Positions 1 through 5,924 of a stretch of DNA of 6,984 bases are shown one piece after another (within the stretch, counting starts at the first letter, position 1; each line of letters opens with the position of its first letter). A program made the translations under genes and the position numbers. The DNA lies in NCBI GenBank assembly GCA_030690925.1, contig JAUYFO010000056.1:1-6984 (forward strand), read 5' to 3'. Origin of the DNA: Candidatus Moraniibacteriota bacterium. Lineage in GTDB: Bacteria; Patescibacteriota; Minisyncoccia; Moranbacterales; UBA1568. The notes under the pieces were generated by a model. The model ran no database searches. It was given only the letters and a program-made list of their open reading frames with translations, and was not told where the DNA came from.

Positions 1-1135
1 TCGGCGCATCCTCAATCGACCGATTATTTTCTACCAAGTGCTTACGCAGTTCAGTGAGCAGATAGTTGGCGGCCAATTTCACCACACGCTCGAGCAGTAC
101 CGTGACCTCTCCAGCCTTCACCTTCTCGGCCAATTCACTCACCACGGCTTCGAAATACTCGGAGAATTTCCGTTCTTCAGTAAGGATGACCGCGTCTTTT
201 TCCGGCAAACCGTACTCAACCATGAAACGCTGCCGCTTGGCGTCGGGTAATTCGGGCAATGTCTGGCGCAGGCGCTCTACATAAGTGGTATCAAATGCAA
301 ACGGCGGAATATCTGGTTCCGGAAAGTAGCGATAGTCATGAGCCGATTCTTTCTTGCGCTGAGACACGGTGATATTCTTGTTCTCATCCCAGCCGCGGGT
401 TTCCTGTACCAATTTCTCTCCTTTCTCTAACGCTTCCGTCTGACGGACGATCTCGTATTCAATAGCCCGTTCCACCGAACGGAAAGAATTGATATTTTTC
501 ACCTCCACTTTGGTGCCCGACAAACGGTCAGCTCCTTCGGGATACAGTGAAATATTCACTTCGCAGCGCATCTGCCCTTTCTCCATATCAGCATTGGAAG
601 CACCGAGGTAGCGTAGTGTCTGCCGCAATTTCTGGCAGAACATCCCCACATCCTTACTGTTGGTGAAATCAGCCTCAGTAACCAGCTCCATCAGTGGTAC
701 ACCGGCCCGGTTGAAATCAACCAACGTGTAGTCCGCTCCGGCTGGATGCATCGATTTTCCCGTATCTTCCTCCAGATGGATGCGCGTAATACGGATTTTT
801 TTATCACCGATTTCCATGGCGCCCCCTTCACAGAAGGGTTCGTCATACTGCGAAATCTGATAGCCCTTGGGCAAATCAGGATAGAAATAGTTCTTGCGAT
901 CAAATTTGGAGGAGAGCCGCAGTGTACATCCAAGGGCCAGCCCCACTCGCTGCACGGCTTCGATAGCAGCCGCATTCGGTACGGGGAGTGCCCCTGGCTG
1001 AGCGGTACAGACCGGACAGATGTTGACGTTCGGTTCGGTCTCCATTCCCAAGCCATTTTTACACGCACAAAACATCTTGGACTCTGTTTTCAGTTCCGCA
1101 TGCACCTCCATGCCAATAGTGACGTTGTATTTCAT
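1..1135 (-). CDS. gatB: Aspartyl/glutamyl-tRNA(Asn/Gln) amidotransferase subunit B, 3' end missing
   Basis: GatB binds misacylated Glu-tRNA(Gln) or Asp-tRNA(Asn) and, with GatA and GatC, amidates it for protein synthesis in the cytoplasm. The visible part is 378 codons plus one base and runs off the left edge; the family is usually about 470-500 residues, so the tail and tRNA-binding YqeY-like domain are mostly missing. Recognisable blocks are GMEVHAELKT (8-17), YFYPDLPKGYQISQYD (83-98), HLEEDTGK (120-127), DFNRAGVPL (140-148), GTKVEVKNINSF (207-218) and the HDYRYFPEPDIPP block (266-278). Cysteines 23, 25, 40 and 43 form a CxC/CPxC set, the zinc-binding arrangement that only some GatB proteins keep. 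The start is ATG, 9 nt after the dut stop, with a weak AGAAGA ribosome site (1141-1146) overlapping that stop. It is the last visible gene of the thyA operon; gatA and gatC are not in view. The assignment is secure. Confidence 0.97.
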   Translation of the reverse strand, partial: MKYNVTIGMEVHAELKTESKMFCACKNGLGMETEPNVNICPVCTAQPGALPVPNAAAIEAVQRVGLALGCTLRLSSKFDRKNYFYPDLPKGYQISQYDEPFCEGGAMEIGDKKIRITRIHLEEDTGKSMHPAGADYTLVDFNRAGVPLMELVTEADFTNSKDVGMFCQKLRQTLRYLGASNADMEKGQMRCEVNISLYPEGADRLSGTKVEVKNINSFRSVERAIEYEIVRQTEALEKGEKLVQETRGWDENKNITVSQRKKESAHDYRYFPEPDIPPFAFDTTYVERLRQTLPELPDAKRQRFMVEYGLPEKDAVILTEERKFSEYFEAVVSELAEKVKAGEVTVLLERVVKLAANYLLTELRKHLVENNRSIEDAP

Positions 1136-1144
1136 AAAATTCTT

Positions 1145-1570
1145 CTAATGAGTGCCCGTACTCCCAAATCCGCCTGTGCCTCTTATAGTATCATCTAACT
1201 CTGAAACTTCACACACTTCCGGTAATTCCACTTTTTGTATCAATAATTGGCTTATTTTAGCTCCTTTTTCTACTACATAAGTCTCACTGGAAAGGTTAAT
1301 CATAATCACCAGAATCTCGCCACGATAGGCGGCATCAATCACTCCCCCCATGACCTTCACACCCCCCTTGGCCGACACACCAGATTTATCCCAGATAAGA
1401 CCAGCGTACCCTGTCGGGATAGCAAGTGCAATCCCCGTACGCATCGGGCGGCGTTCCATCGGTGTCAAGATACGTTCTTCCAACGCGAACAAATCTAGCC
1501 CCGCATCATCAGCATGCGCACGTGTCGGCAGCTTGGCATCAGGATGAATTTTCTTAACCGCTAATTTCAT
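1145..1570 (-). CDS. dut: dUTP diphosphatase (dUTPase), trimeric type
   Basis: Dut hydrolyses dUTP to dUMP and pyrophosphate, keeping uracil out of DNA and supplying the ThyA substrate. The protein has 141 residues, a normal size for the homotrimeric all-beta family, and all five family motifs are present: AGLDL (23-27), DKSG (61-64), GGVIDAAYRG (75-84) with the catalytic-type Asp79 and the uracil-facing Tyr82, GAKISQL (103-109), and the glycine-rich C-terminal arm RGTGGFGSTG (130-139). I chose the ATG at 1570 because it overlaps the tmk stop as ATGA, typical of translational coupling, and because the family N-terminus begins near here. An in-frame ATG 8 codons upstream would only add residues encoded inside tmk. 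With Dcd encoded nearby, the dCTP to dUTP to dUMP route is complete. Confidence 0.97.
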   Translation of the reverse strand: MKLAVKKIHPDAKLPTRAHADDAGLDLFALEERILTPMERRPMRTGIALAIPTGYAGLIWDKSGVSAKGGVKVMGGVIDAAYRGEILVIMINLSSETYVVEKGAKISQLLIQKVELPEVCEVSELDDTIRGTGGFGSTGTH

Positions 1571-2256
1571 ACGATGGCTTTCACTTTTTTCCACACCAGT
1601 TCCGCAATTGCTTCACGTGATAACAACTCGCCTTTGGGAGCGCAGGCGATGCGCTTCCAGTTGTTTCCCTGCTCTACGATTTTGAGAGCGCTCTCCCGTG
1701 ATGCTGCCAAATACTTTTTATTTTTTTCGGCCAGATCCTTTTTCCCCTTGACCGCTCGGTTCTGAGAAACCCCCTGTTTTCCTTGCAATAACAGTTTGTC
1801 CGAAATCGCCTGGGGCACATCGAGATAGAGCACCATATCCGGACGAGGAAAACCAAACACAGTAAATTCCAGTGTATCAAGCCACCTGAGAAACTCTTTA
1901 CGCTTCTTGACATCGGTAATCTTGCCGCCCTGGTGAATCTGATTGGCACTGACGTAACGATCGAGTACTACCACATTACCCGCTTTCAACCATTTTTCGA
2001 GTTTCGGTTTCGACTCAAAACGATCGGCAGCATAGAGGGTTGAAGCGATATGAGGATCCACGGCGATAAAGTCGCCATATTCTCCAGCCAGAGAGCGACC
2101 AATCAGTTCCCCGAAAAAATTATCCTCATACTGGGGAAAATCAAGCGCCTTCACATGGTAGCCTTCTTTCTTGAGCCGCGCCAAAAGCAACTTAGCCTGC
2201 GTCGCTTTCCCAGACCCATCCGCCCCATCCAGTACTATCAGTTTCCCCCATTTCAT
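1567..2256 (-). CDS. tmk: Thymidylate kinase (dTMP kinase)
   Basis: Tmk phosphorylates dTMP to dTDP with ATP, the step after ThyA. The protein has 229 residues, slightly above the usual 205-215. A P-loop GADGSGKATQ lies at residues 11-20, followed by a substrate-site FPQY (40-43), an ADRFE helix motif (77-81) and the DRY motif (99-101) that follows the LDR strand. The LID region (about 155-182) is unusually rich in lysine and has Arg167; it accounts for some of the extra length. The P-loop lacks the arginine seen in type I enzymes, so the catalytic positive charge probably comes from the LID. The ATG start has a good AAGGAA ribosome site (2262-2267), which overlaps the stop of the upstream kinase, and the gene's own stop overlaps dut by 4 nt. 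Substrate identity is inferred from motifs and neighbours, but is very likely. Confidence 0.94.
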   Translation of the reverse strand: MKWGKLIVLDGADGSGKATQAKLLLARLKKEGYHVKALDFPQYEDNFFGELIGRSLAGEYGDFIAVDPHIASTLYAADRFESKPKLEKWLKAGNVVVLDRYVSANQIHQGGKITDVKKRKEFLRWLDTLEFTVFGFPRPDMVLYLDVPQAISDKLLLQGKQGVSQNRAVKGKKDLAEKNKKYLAASRESALKIVEQGNNWKRIACAPKGELLSREAIAELVWKKVKAIV

Positions 2257-2261
2257 AATTA

Positions 2262-2267
2262 TTCCTT
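2262..2267 (-). promoter_or_regulatory. tmk ribosome binding site overlapping the upstream stop codon
   Basis: On the minus strand AAGGAA lies 5 nt before the tmk ATG and shares bases with the TAA of the preceding kinase gene. A terminating ribosome would therefore stand on the tmk ribosome site, which suggests coupled translation. Confidence 0.75.
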
Positions 2268-2826
2268 ATTGCTTACTTCGTACCTGAGCCAGCATATCAT
2301 CAATTTGTTTTTGCAGCTCTTCCAAAGTCCCATCATTATTGATAATGAAGTCCGCTCGATTTTTCAGGTCAAGAATCTGTGATTCGGTTTCCAGAAGCGC
2401 GTCTTTGGCAAACTGAGCCGGCGTCTTGCCTTCATCATCCACATTCTGACGCCGTTCAATCAGACGAGCATAACGGGTCTCGGGAGTAGCATCTACATAG
2501 ATAAAGTAGAAATGTTCGTTGGTTTCCATATGAATGATATCGGGCAGCCGACGTACTCCATCAACGATGACTAATTCATTATCGCTTTTTTCCGACTCAG
2601 CCATCAGCACTCTCGAAAGAATATCCTCCCCAAACGCTTTGCGCAAATAAAGCGATAACTTGGCCATATTCTCCCTATTTTGATCGAGTTTGAGACGATC
2701 CAAAACATCCCGCAGCGGCTGTGAAAAACGCAGTGGCAGCGCCCGGTACTTCTCCGCCAGGTATTTCCCCACCGTGTCCTTGCCGCAAGCAATCTCTCCC
2801 GCTACACCAATAATGATCTTGGCCAT
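2266..2826 (-). CDS. P-loop nucleotide kinase, dNMP kinase / UPF0200-like
   Basis: A 186-residue protein built like a nucleoside-monophosphate kinase. It has a Walker A loop GEIACGKDT (10-18), an LRKAFGEDIL helix segment (61-70), a strand ending in DGVR (89-92) as a Walker-B-like/substrate element, a YVDATPETRYARLIERR segment (110-126) that looks like a LID region, and a C-terminal DFIINNDGTLEEL block (159-171). The last two blocks resemble archaeal UPF0200 and dephospho-CoA-kinase-like proteins, and the FGEDIL helix is reminiscent of phage and CPR dNMP kinases. Its place between folA and tmk suggests a nucleotide substrate, perhaps dCMP, dUMP or another dNMP, but the sequence does not fix it. 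Dephospho-CoA kinase or an adenylate-kinase-like role remain possible. The ATG start has no clear ribosome site; an in-frame TGA lies 8 codons upstream, so little extension is possible. Confidence 0.8.
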   Translation of the reverse strand: MAKIIIGVAGEIACGKDTVGKYLAEKYRALPLRFSQPLRDVLDRLKLDQNRENMAKLSLYLRKAFGEDILSRVLMAESEKSDNELVIVDGVRRLPDIIHMETNEHFYFIYVDATPETRYARLIERRQNVDDEGKTPAQFAKDALLETESQILDLKNRADFIINNDGTLEELQKQIDDMLAQVRSKQ

Positions 2827-2861
2827 ATTGTTTTCTTTATTTATAAATCAATACTCCTGGT

Positions 2862-2893
2862 ATCACCAAATGTACGACCGTATGTTTGGTGAT
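2862..2893. repeat. 32-nt near-perfect palindrome between folA and the kinase gene
   Basis: The arms ATCACCAAA (2862-2870) and TTTGGTGAT (2885-2893) are perfect inverted repeats of 9 bp. Inside them TACG (2873-2876) and CGTA (2879-2882) continue the same symmetry, leaving two mismatched pairs between the blocks and a 2-nt centre. In the minus-strand RNA this gives a 9-bp stem, a CA/CA internal loop and a short apical stem. No U-tract follows on the minus strand, so it is not a canonical terminator. An operator for a dimeric regulator or an mRNA processing/stability hairpin are the main possibilities. Confidence 0.7.
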
Positions 2894-2901
2894 TTGGTCT
2901 A

Positions 2902-3396
2902 TTATTTTTCTGCTCTTTCCAAAACAAAATACGTGTACTGATATGTTTCATTCCCACTCTTTTCCTCGCTCACAATTTTCCGGAAATCAGAATAATCTGG
3001 AAAAAAAGTGTCGGCATCATGTGTCCCCTCCACCAACGTAAGGTACAGTCTCTCAGCCAAAGGCAGACACTGCTTGTAAATACTCGCCCCACCGATAACA
3101 AAAACCTCCTCTTTCTCGTGCTCACAAGCAATCTGTACGGCTTCATCGATAGAGTGGGCCATCAAACAACCAGGCAGTGCTAAGTCTTGATGTATGGTCA
3201 CGACAATGTTGGTTCGATTGGGTAGTGGACGACCGATGGCATGATAGGTATTTTTACCCATAATCACCGTGTGCCCCGTCGTCAATTCCTTGAAATGTTT
3301 CAGGTCTTCGGGAATATTCCACAACAACTTATTATCTTTTCCGATAGCTCTCGTTTCATCGACAGCAACAATCATACTGATTCGTGGAGTAGGCAT
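2902..3396 (-). CDS. folA: Dihydrofolate reductase
   Basis: FolA reduces dihydrofolate to tetrahydrofolate with NADPH, regenerating the cofactor that ThyA oxidises. The protein has 164 residues, normal for bacterial DHFR. Visible family elements are the AIGKDNKLLWNIPEDL block (17-32), where Trp26, Pro29 and Asp31 align with E. coli Trp22, Pro25 and the catalytic Asp27; VIMGKNTYHAIGRPLPNR (44-61); the NADPH-binding VIGGASIY (100-107); and LYLT (117-120), whose Thr120 corresponds to the conserved active-site threonine. The gene follows thyA by 11 nt, a common thyA-folA pairing. The stretch before the ATG is a run of T then CCC and holds no ribosome site. A second ATG at residue 8 also lacks one, so the first start was kept and reinitiation after thyA is likely. 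Confidence 0.97.
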   Translation of the reverse strand: MPTPRISMIVAVDETRAIGKDNKLLWNIPEDLKHFKELTTGHTVIMGKNTYHAIGRPLPNRTNIVVTIHQDLALPGCLMAHSIDEAVQIACEHEKEEVFVIGGASIYKQCLPLAERLYLTLVEGTHDADTFFPDYSDFRKIVSEEKSGNETYQYTYFVLERAEK

Positions 3397-3407
3397 GGGA
3401 AAAAAAG

Positions 3408-4325
3408 TTAGACGGCAATAGGGGCCTTGATAGCCTCATGAGATTGGTAGCTCTCTAGTGTGAAATCCTCGAAAGTAAAATCGAAAATGCTTTTGACTGC
3501 TTTGTTAATCTTCATGGTCGACAGGGGCAATGGTTCGCGTGACAGCTGCAGTTTTACTTGCTCATGATGATTGCTATAGATATGGACATCACCACCCGTC
3601 CATACGAATTCTCCCACTTCCAGATCACAGACCTGGGCCACCATCATAGTGAGCAGCGCGTAGGAAGCGATATTAAACGGCACGCCCAAAAAGGTGTCGC
3701 AGCTGCGCTGGTAGAGCTGACACGATAGCTTACCATTTGCCACATAAAACTGAAATAGGCAATGACACGGTGGTAGTCCGGCTTTGGCCATTTTCTCAAT
3801 ATCGGCCACATTCCAGGCCGACACGATCAGGCGTCGCGAGTCAGGGCTTTTCTTGATCTGCTCGATAACTTGGGTGATCTGATCAATATGCCGGCCATCC
3901 GGTGCCGGCCAACTGCGCCACTGGTAGCCATAGATTGGCCCGAGCTCGCCGTACTCTTTGGCGAAAACATCATCCGTTTTTATCTTTTCAATAAACGCCG
4001 CAATGCCTACTTTCCACTCCTCACTCCCCGAAGCCGGTACGATTTGCCCGGTTCTCTGCAAATACGCTTTATATGGCCACTCATCCCAAATATGGACATT
4101 GTTCTCGGCTAGATATTTCAGATTGGAATCCCCTCGAAGGAACCACAGCAGTTCGTGAATGATAGAGCGGAGCGCCATCTTCTTGGTGGTAAGCAGCGGA
4201 AAACCCTGCGAGAGGTCAAAACGCATCTGGTAGCCAAAGACGCTGCGCGTCCCGGTACCGGTCCGATCCATCTTATCCACCCCGTGTTCTTCAATATGAC
4301 TCAGGAGATCCAAATACTGACGCAT
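3408..4325 (-). CDS. thyA: Thymidylate synthase (folate-dependent)
   Basis: ThyA methylates dUMP to dTMP using methylenetetrahydrofolate, releasing dihydrofolate for FolA. The 305-residue protein carries the phosphate-binding Arg21 in DRTGTGT (20-26), the Arg pair 164-165 in [10 protein letters not shown], the catalytic Cys187 in PPCHCLFQF (185-193), [12 protein letters not shown] (207-218) with Asp210 and Asn218 at the pyrimidine-recognition positions, and [11 protein letters not shown] (246-256) with His248 and Tyr250. It ends in APIAV, as functional enzymes do. It is about 40 residues longer than the E. coli enzyme; the extra sequence lies around residues 85-130, where the Lactobacillus casei type also has an insertion. 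The ATG fits the family N-terminus. It is the first gene of its operon; a candidate promoter lies upstream, and the nearest AGGAGA (4351-4356) is 25 nt away, too far for normal ribosome binding. Confidence 0.98.
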   Translation of the reverse strand: MRQYLDLLSHIEEHGVDKMDRTGTGTRSVFGYQMRFDLSQGFPLLTTKKMALRSIIHELLWFLRGDSNLKYLAENNVHIWDEWPYKAYLQRTGQIVPASGSEEWKVGIAAFIEKIKTDDVFAKEYGELGPIYGYQWRSWPAPDGRHIDQITQVIEQIKKSPDSRRLIVSAWNVADIEKMAKAGLPPCHCLFQFYVANGKLSCQLYQRSCDTFLGVPFNIASYALLTMMVAQVCDLEVGEFVWTGGDVHIYSNHHEQVKLQLSREPLPLSTMKINKAVKSIFDFTFEDFTLESYQSHEAIKAPIAV

Positions 4326-4365
4326 AAGTATAAACCGAGAAAAGAAATTATCTCCTGATGGCTCT

Positions 4366-4394
4366 ATTTTATCCTACAAAAACAACTTCCGCAA
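4366..4394 (-). promoter_or_regulatory. Candidate promoter of the thyA operon
   Basis: On the minus strand TTGCGG (4389-4394) and TAAAAT (4366-4371) are separated by 17 nt. The -10 matches the consensus at five of six positions; the -35 keeps only TTG. It lies directly after the terminator of the HD gene and before thyA, where a promoter is needed. Transcription would begin near 4359, giving a leader of roughly 34 nt that is too short for a riboswitch. Confidence 0.55.
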
Positions 4395-4411
4395 ATAACG
4401 ACTTCTTTACC

Positions 4412-4451
4412 AAAAAAAGAAAAAAGCGCCTCGGTTTTTTGGCCGAAACGC
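4412..4451 (-). terminator. Intrinsic terminator of the HD-domain gene
   Basis: Read on the minus strand, a 9-bp stem (GCGTTTCGG with CCGAGGCGC, including two G-U pairs; 4443-4451 and 4426-4434) with an 8-nt loop is followed at once by six T, one C and seven T (4425-4412). It starts 13 nt after the HD gene stop. This is a textbook Rho-independent terminator and separates the HD unit from the thyA operon. Confidence 0.9.
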
Positions 4452-4464
4452 AACTGTTTGAAAG

Positions 4465-5202
4465 CTAGCACTTTCCTTTTTGCTCGATGTGAGCACCCTG
4501 GTTCTGAACAAGGAAACCATCAAACCACTGCCTGATGGAAACCGTCCAAATTTCGTCACCGAAGCCCGGGAGCTCTCCTACAAGGCGATCGAGATGCGGT
4601 TTCTGGTGCCGCATCACCTGAAGGAGGATTTTTTCATTCCCCCGTTCGAGAAACTGCTCCAACGCGTATAGAACGTAGTCCCAGCGCTCTATCGCGTCAA
4701 AAGCGAGACACTCCGTCTTTTTCGTGGCGGCAAGCTGATCCATCACGATACAGGCGCCGGTCGGAAAACTCGCAGGACACTTCAGGGCAAACTGGAGCAG
4801 AAATGCTCGCTGAAATTCACAAAAAAGATCAGTGGGAAATACCGAGTAACATTTCGTAAAAGCCTTGTACTCGATCAAATCACCTTGTTCTGTTTTGTCG
4901 ATATAGTGCGTATCGTATTGAATTTCACCTTCTCCATGATCGTGGATCAGCAGCGCGTTTTGCAGCAAACCCTCATCAAGACAGACGTGTGGACGCAACT
5001 TGTAACAAAAGACCTTCCCCAAAACAGTGATGGAGTAGGAGTGCTGGAGGGAGTCTTGGCGTCGCACCATGCTATGACCATCCTCGTGATACTTCGACCA
5101 ACGCGGCACCTTTGGTAAACCAACCTGCCCGCTGGTCCATACCTGTAAGGTATCTGGCCAGAACGTACTCGCAGCGACATGACTCACGTCATTGAGTTTC
5201 AT
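4465..5202 (-). CDS. HD-domain hydrolase, candidate YfbR-like 5'-deoxynucleotidase
   Basis: A 245-residue soluble protein with no visible signal peptide or membrane segment. It shows the metal-binding pattern of the HD superfamily: His54 in LQHSYS, His87-Asp88 in IHDHGEGE, and a probable last ligand Asp155 in VMDQLAA. The spacings (33 residues from His54 to His87, 68 from His87 to Asp155) nearly equal those recalled for E. coli YfbR (His33, His68-Asp69, Asp137), and Glu91 falls where YfbR has its catalytic Glu72. YfbR removes phosphate from dNMPs, so a dNMP phosphatase feeding or draining the thymidylate route fits the neighbourhood. The protein is about 45 residues longer than YfbR, partly through an N-terminal segment before Arg47-Arg48. 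A different phosphohydrolase substrate cannot be excluded. It has its own promoter, ribosome site and terminator. Confidence 0.8.
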   Translation of the reverse strand: MKLNDVSHVAASTFWPDTLQVWTSGQVGLPKVPRWSKYHEDGHSMVRRQDSLQHSYSITVLGKVFCYKLRPHVCLDEGLLQNALLIHDHGEGEIQYDTHYIDKTEQGDLIEYKAFTKCYSVFPTDLFCEFQRAFLLQFALKCPASFPTGACIVMDQLAATKKTECLAFDAIERWDYVLYALEQFLERGNEKILLQVMRHQKPHLDRLVGELPGFGDEIWTVSIRQWFDGFLVQNQGAHIEQKGKC

Positions 5203-5206
5203 GAGA

Positions 5207-5216
5207 CCTCTCCTTT
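5207..5216 (-). promoter_or_regulatory. Strong ribosome binding site of the HD-domain gene
   Basis: The minus strand reads AAAGGAGAGG, ending 4 nt before the ATG at 5202. It is the best Shine-Dalgarno match in the window and fixes the start of the HD gene. Confidence 0.88.
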
Positions 5217-5229
5217 GAAGAGTGGGTGG

Positions 5230-5243
5230 AGGACAAGAGTCCT
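5230..5243 (-). other. Small hairpin in the HD gene leader
   Basis: AGGAC and GTCCT can pair across a 4-nt loop within the roughly 50-nt leader between the predicted start of transcription and the ribosome site. Five base pairs are modest, and it may be chance or an mRNA-stabilising 5' structure. Confidence 0.35.
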
Positions 5244-5259
5244 AAAAATAACTGGGTTC

Positions 5260-5288
5260 AGTGTAATAGACGTAAGGCTTTCTGTCAA
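5260..5288 (-). promoter_or_regulatory. Near-consensus housekeeping-sigma promoter of the HD-domain gene
   Basis: The minus strand has a perfect -35 TTGACA (5283-5288), a 17-nt spacer and a -10 TACACT (5260-5265) that matches four of six consensus positions. It lies between the dcd terminator and the HD gene. Transcription should start near 5253, giving a leader of about 50 nt. Confidence 0.82.
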
Positions 5289-5322
5289 GAATATCCCATA
5301 TAATGAGGAGCTCTCTGCAAAG

Positions 5323-5353
5323 AAAAAACCTCTCATTTGGAGAGGCTTTTTTT
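5323..5353 (-). terminator. Intrinsic terminator overlapping the end of dcd
   Basis: On the minus strand a run of A and a G precede CCTCTC (5345-5340), a 5-nt loop (5339-5335) and GAGAGG (5334-5329), followed by six T (5328-5323). The A-tract can extend the stem by pairing with the T-tract. The last codons of dcd and its TGA (5335-5333) lie inside the hairpin. It ends the rplK-rplA-dcd unit. On the plus strand it also has a T-tract, but no gene there would need it. Confidence 0.92.
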
Positions 5354-5914
5354 CTTGAAATTGAGGTGCATCTTGGAGGCCATCGGTTTGGTATCACCCT
5401 TGTACTTGCTATTGAGGCCCTGCGATCCATAAGGACGGATACAGGGTGAAGAAAGGTATTCGAAGGCCATCTGACCAATCGGCATACCATAGTGAAGCTT
5501 GAGTGGGATTTTACCAGCGTTGAAGAGTTCGAGTGTCATCTTGAGTGAATTACCGGCATCCAAAAACCCAGCGGTGGTGTGAATAATCAGCCCGAGACGT
5601 CCCAGTGAGCTCTTGCCCTCCAAACGACCGACCAATTTATCGGACACTCCTGTTTCCTCCAGAAGGACTCCCAGAGCGAACTCTCCCGGATGGAGGATAA
5701 ATGGTTCGGTTTTTGTGATAATAATCTTTTTCATCAAATCCTTCGGGATATCCCGAGGATCAATCACGAAATGCTGATTGGTATTGAAGATGAGGAAATG
5801 GCGATCCAGGTGGACGTCGTAGCTCGCCGGTTGCAAGCATTCCATTTTAAACGGCTTGATGGTGATTTCTTTTGACTTGAGCTCCTTCTTGATGTCTCGA
5901 TCAGAAAGAATCAT
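5333..5914 (-). CDS. dcd: dCTP deaminase
   Basis: Dcd deaminates dCTP to dUTP, which Dut converts to dUMP for ThyA. The protein has 193 residues, a normal length. Family blocks are QPASYDVHL (28-36), GRLEGKSSLGRLGLIIHTTAG (96-116) with the nucleotide-contacting Arg97, Ser102-Ser103 and Arg106, MTLELFN (126-132) with the catalytic-type Glu129, and GMPIGQMAFEYL (143-154). The SKYKGDTKPMASKMHLNF block (169-186) is the usual mobile C-terminal lid. The sequence style is that of archaeal and uncultivated bacterial enzymes; some of these are bifunctional deaminase/dUTPases, but the separate dut here argues for a plain deaminase. The start lies 10 nt after the rplA stop with no ribosome site, so reinitiation is likely. 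The last residues (KKKSLSK) are encoded by the terminator hairpin. Confidence 0.96.
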   Translation of the reverse strand: MILSDRDIKKELKSKEITIKPFKMECLQPASYDVHLDRHFLIFNTNQHFVIDPRDIPKDLMKKIIITKTEPFILHPGEFALGVLLEETGVSDKLVGRLEGKSSLGRLGLIIHTTAGFLDAGNSLKMTLELFNAGKIPLKLHYGMPIGQMAFEYLSSPCIRPYGSQGLNSKYKGDTKPMASKMHLNFKKKSLSK

Positions 5915-5924
5915 AAGAGCAACG

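Noticed and set aside
746..1198. Open plus-strand frame of 150 codons opposite gatB and dut
   Set aside because: It lies opposite two securely identified genes, has no ribosome site or family likeness, and every supported gene is on the minus strand.
1571..1594. Longer dut start 8 codons upstream
   Set aside because: It would lie in the tmk coding end and has no family support; the ATGA overlap start fits better.
2862..2893. Intrinsic terminator after folA
   Set aside because: The hairpin is followed on the minus strand by ACCAGG rather than a T-tract, so it does not fit a Rho-independent terminator.
4326..4365. Tetrahydrofolate riboswitch upstream of thyA-folA
   Set aside because: Only about 34 nt lie between the predicted transcript start and thyA, with no stable structure, far too short for that riboswitch.
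5321..5335. TGA recoded as glycine or tryptophan, as in some CPR lineages
   Set aside because: TGA ends both Dcd and Tmk just past the conserved family ends, and in dcd it falls inside a terminator, so a standard code is the simpler reading.
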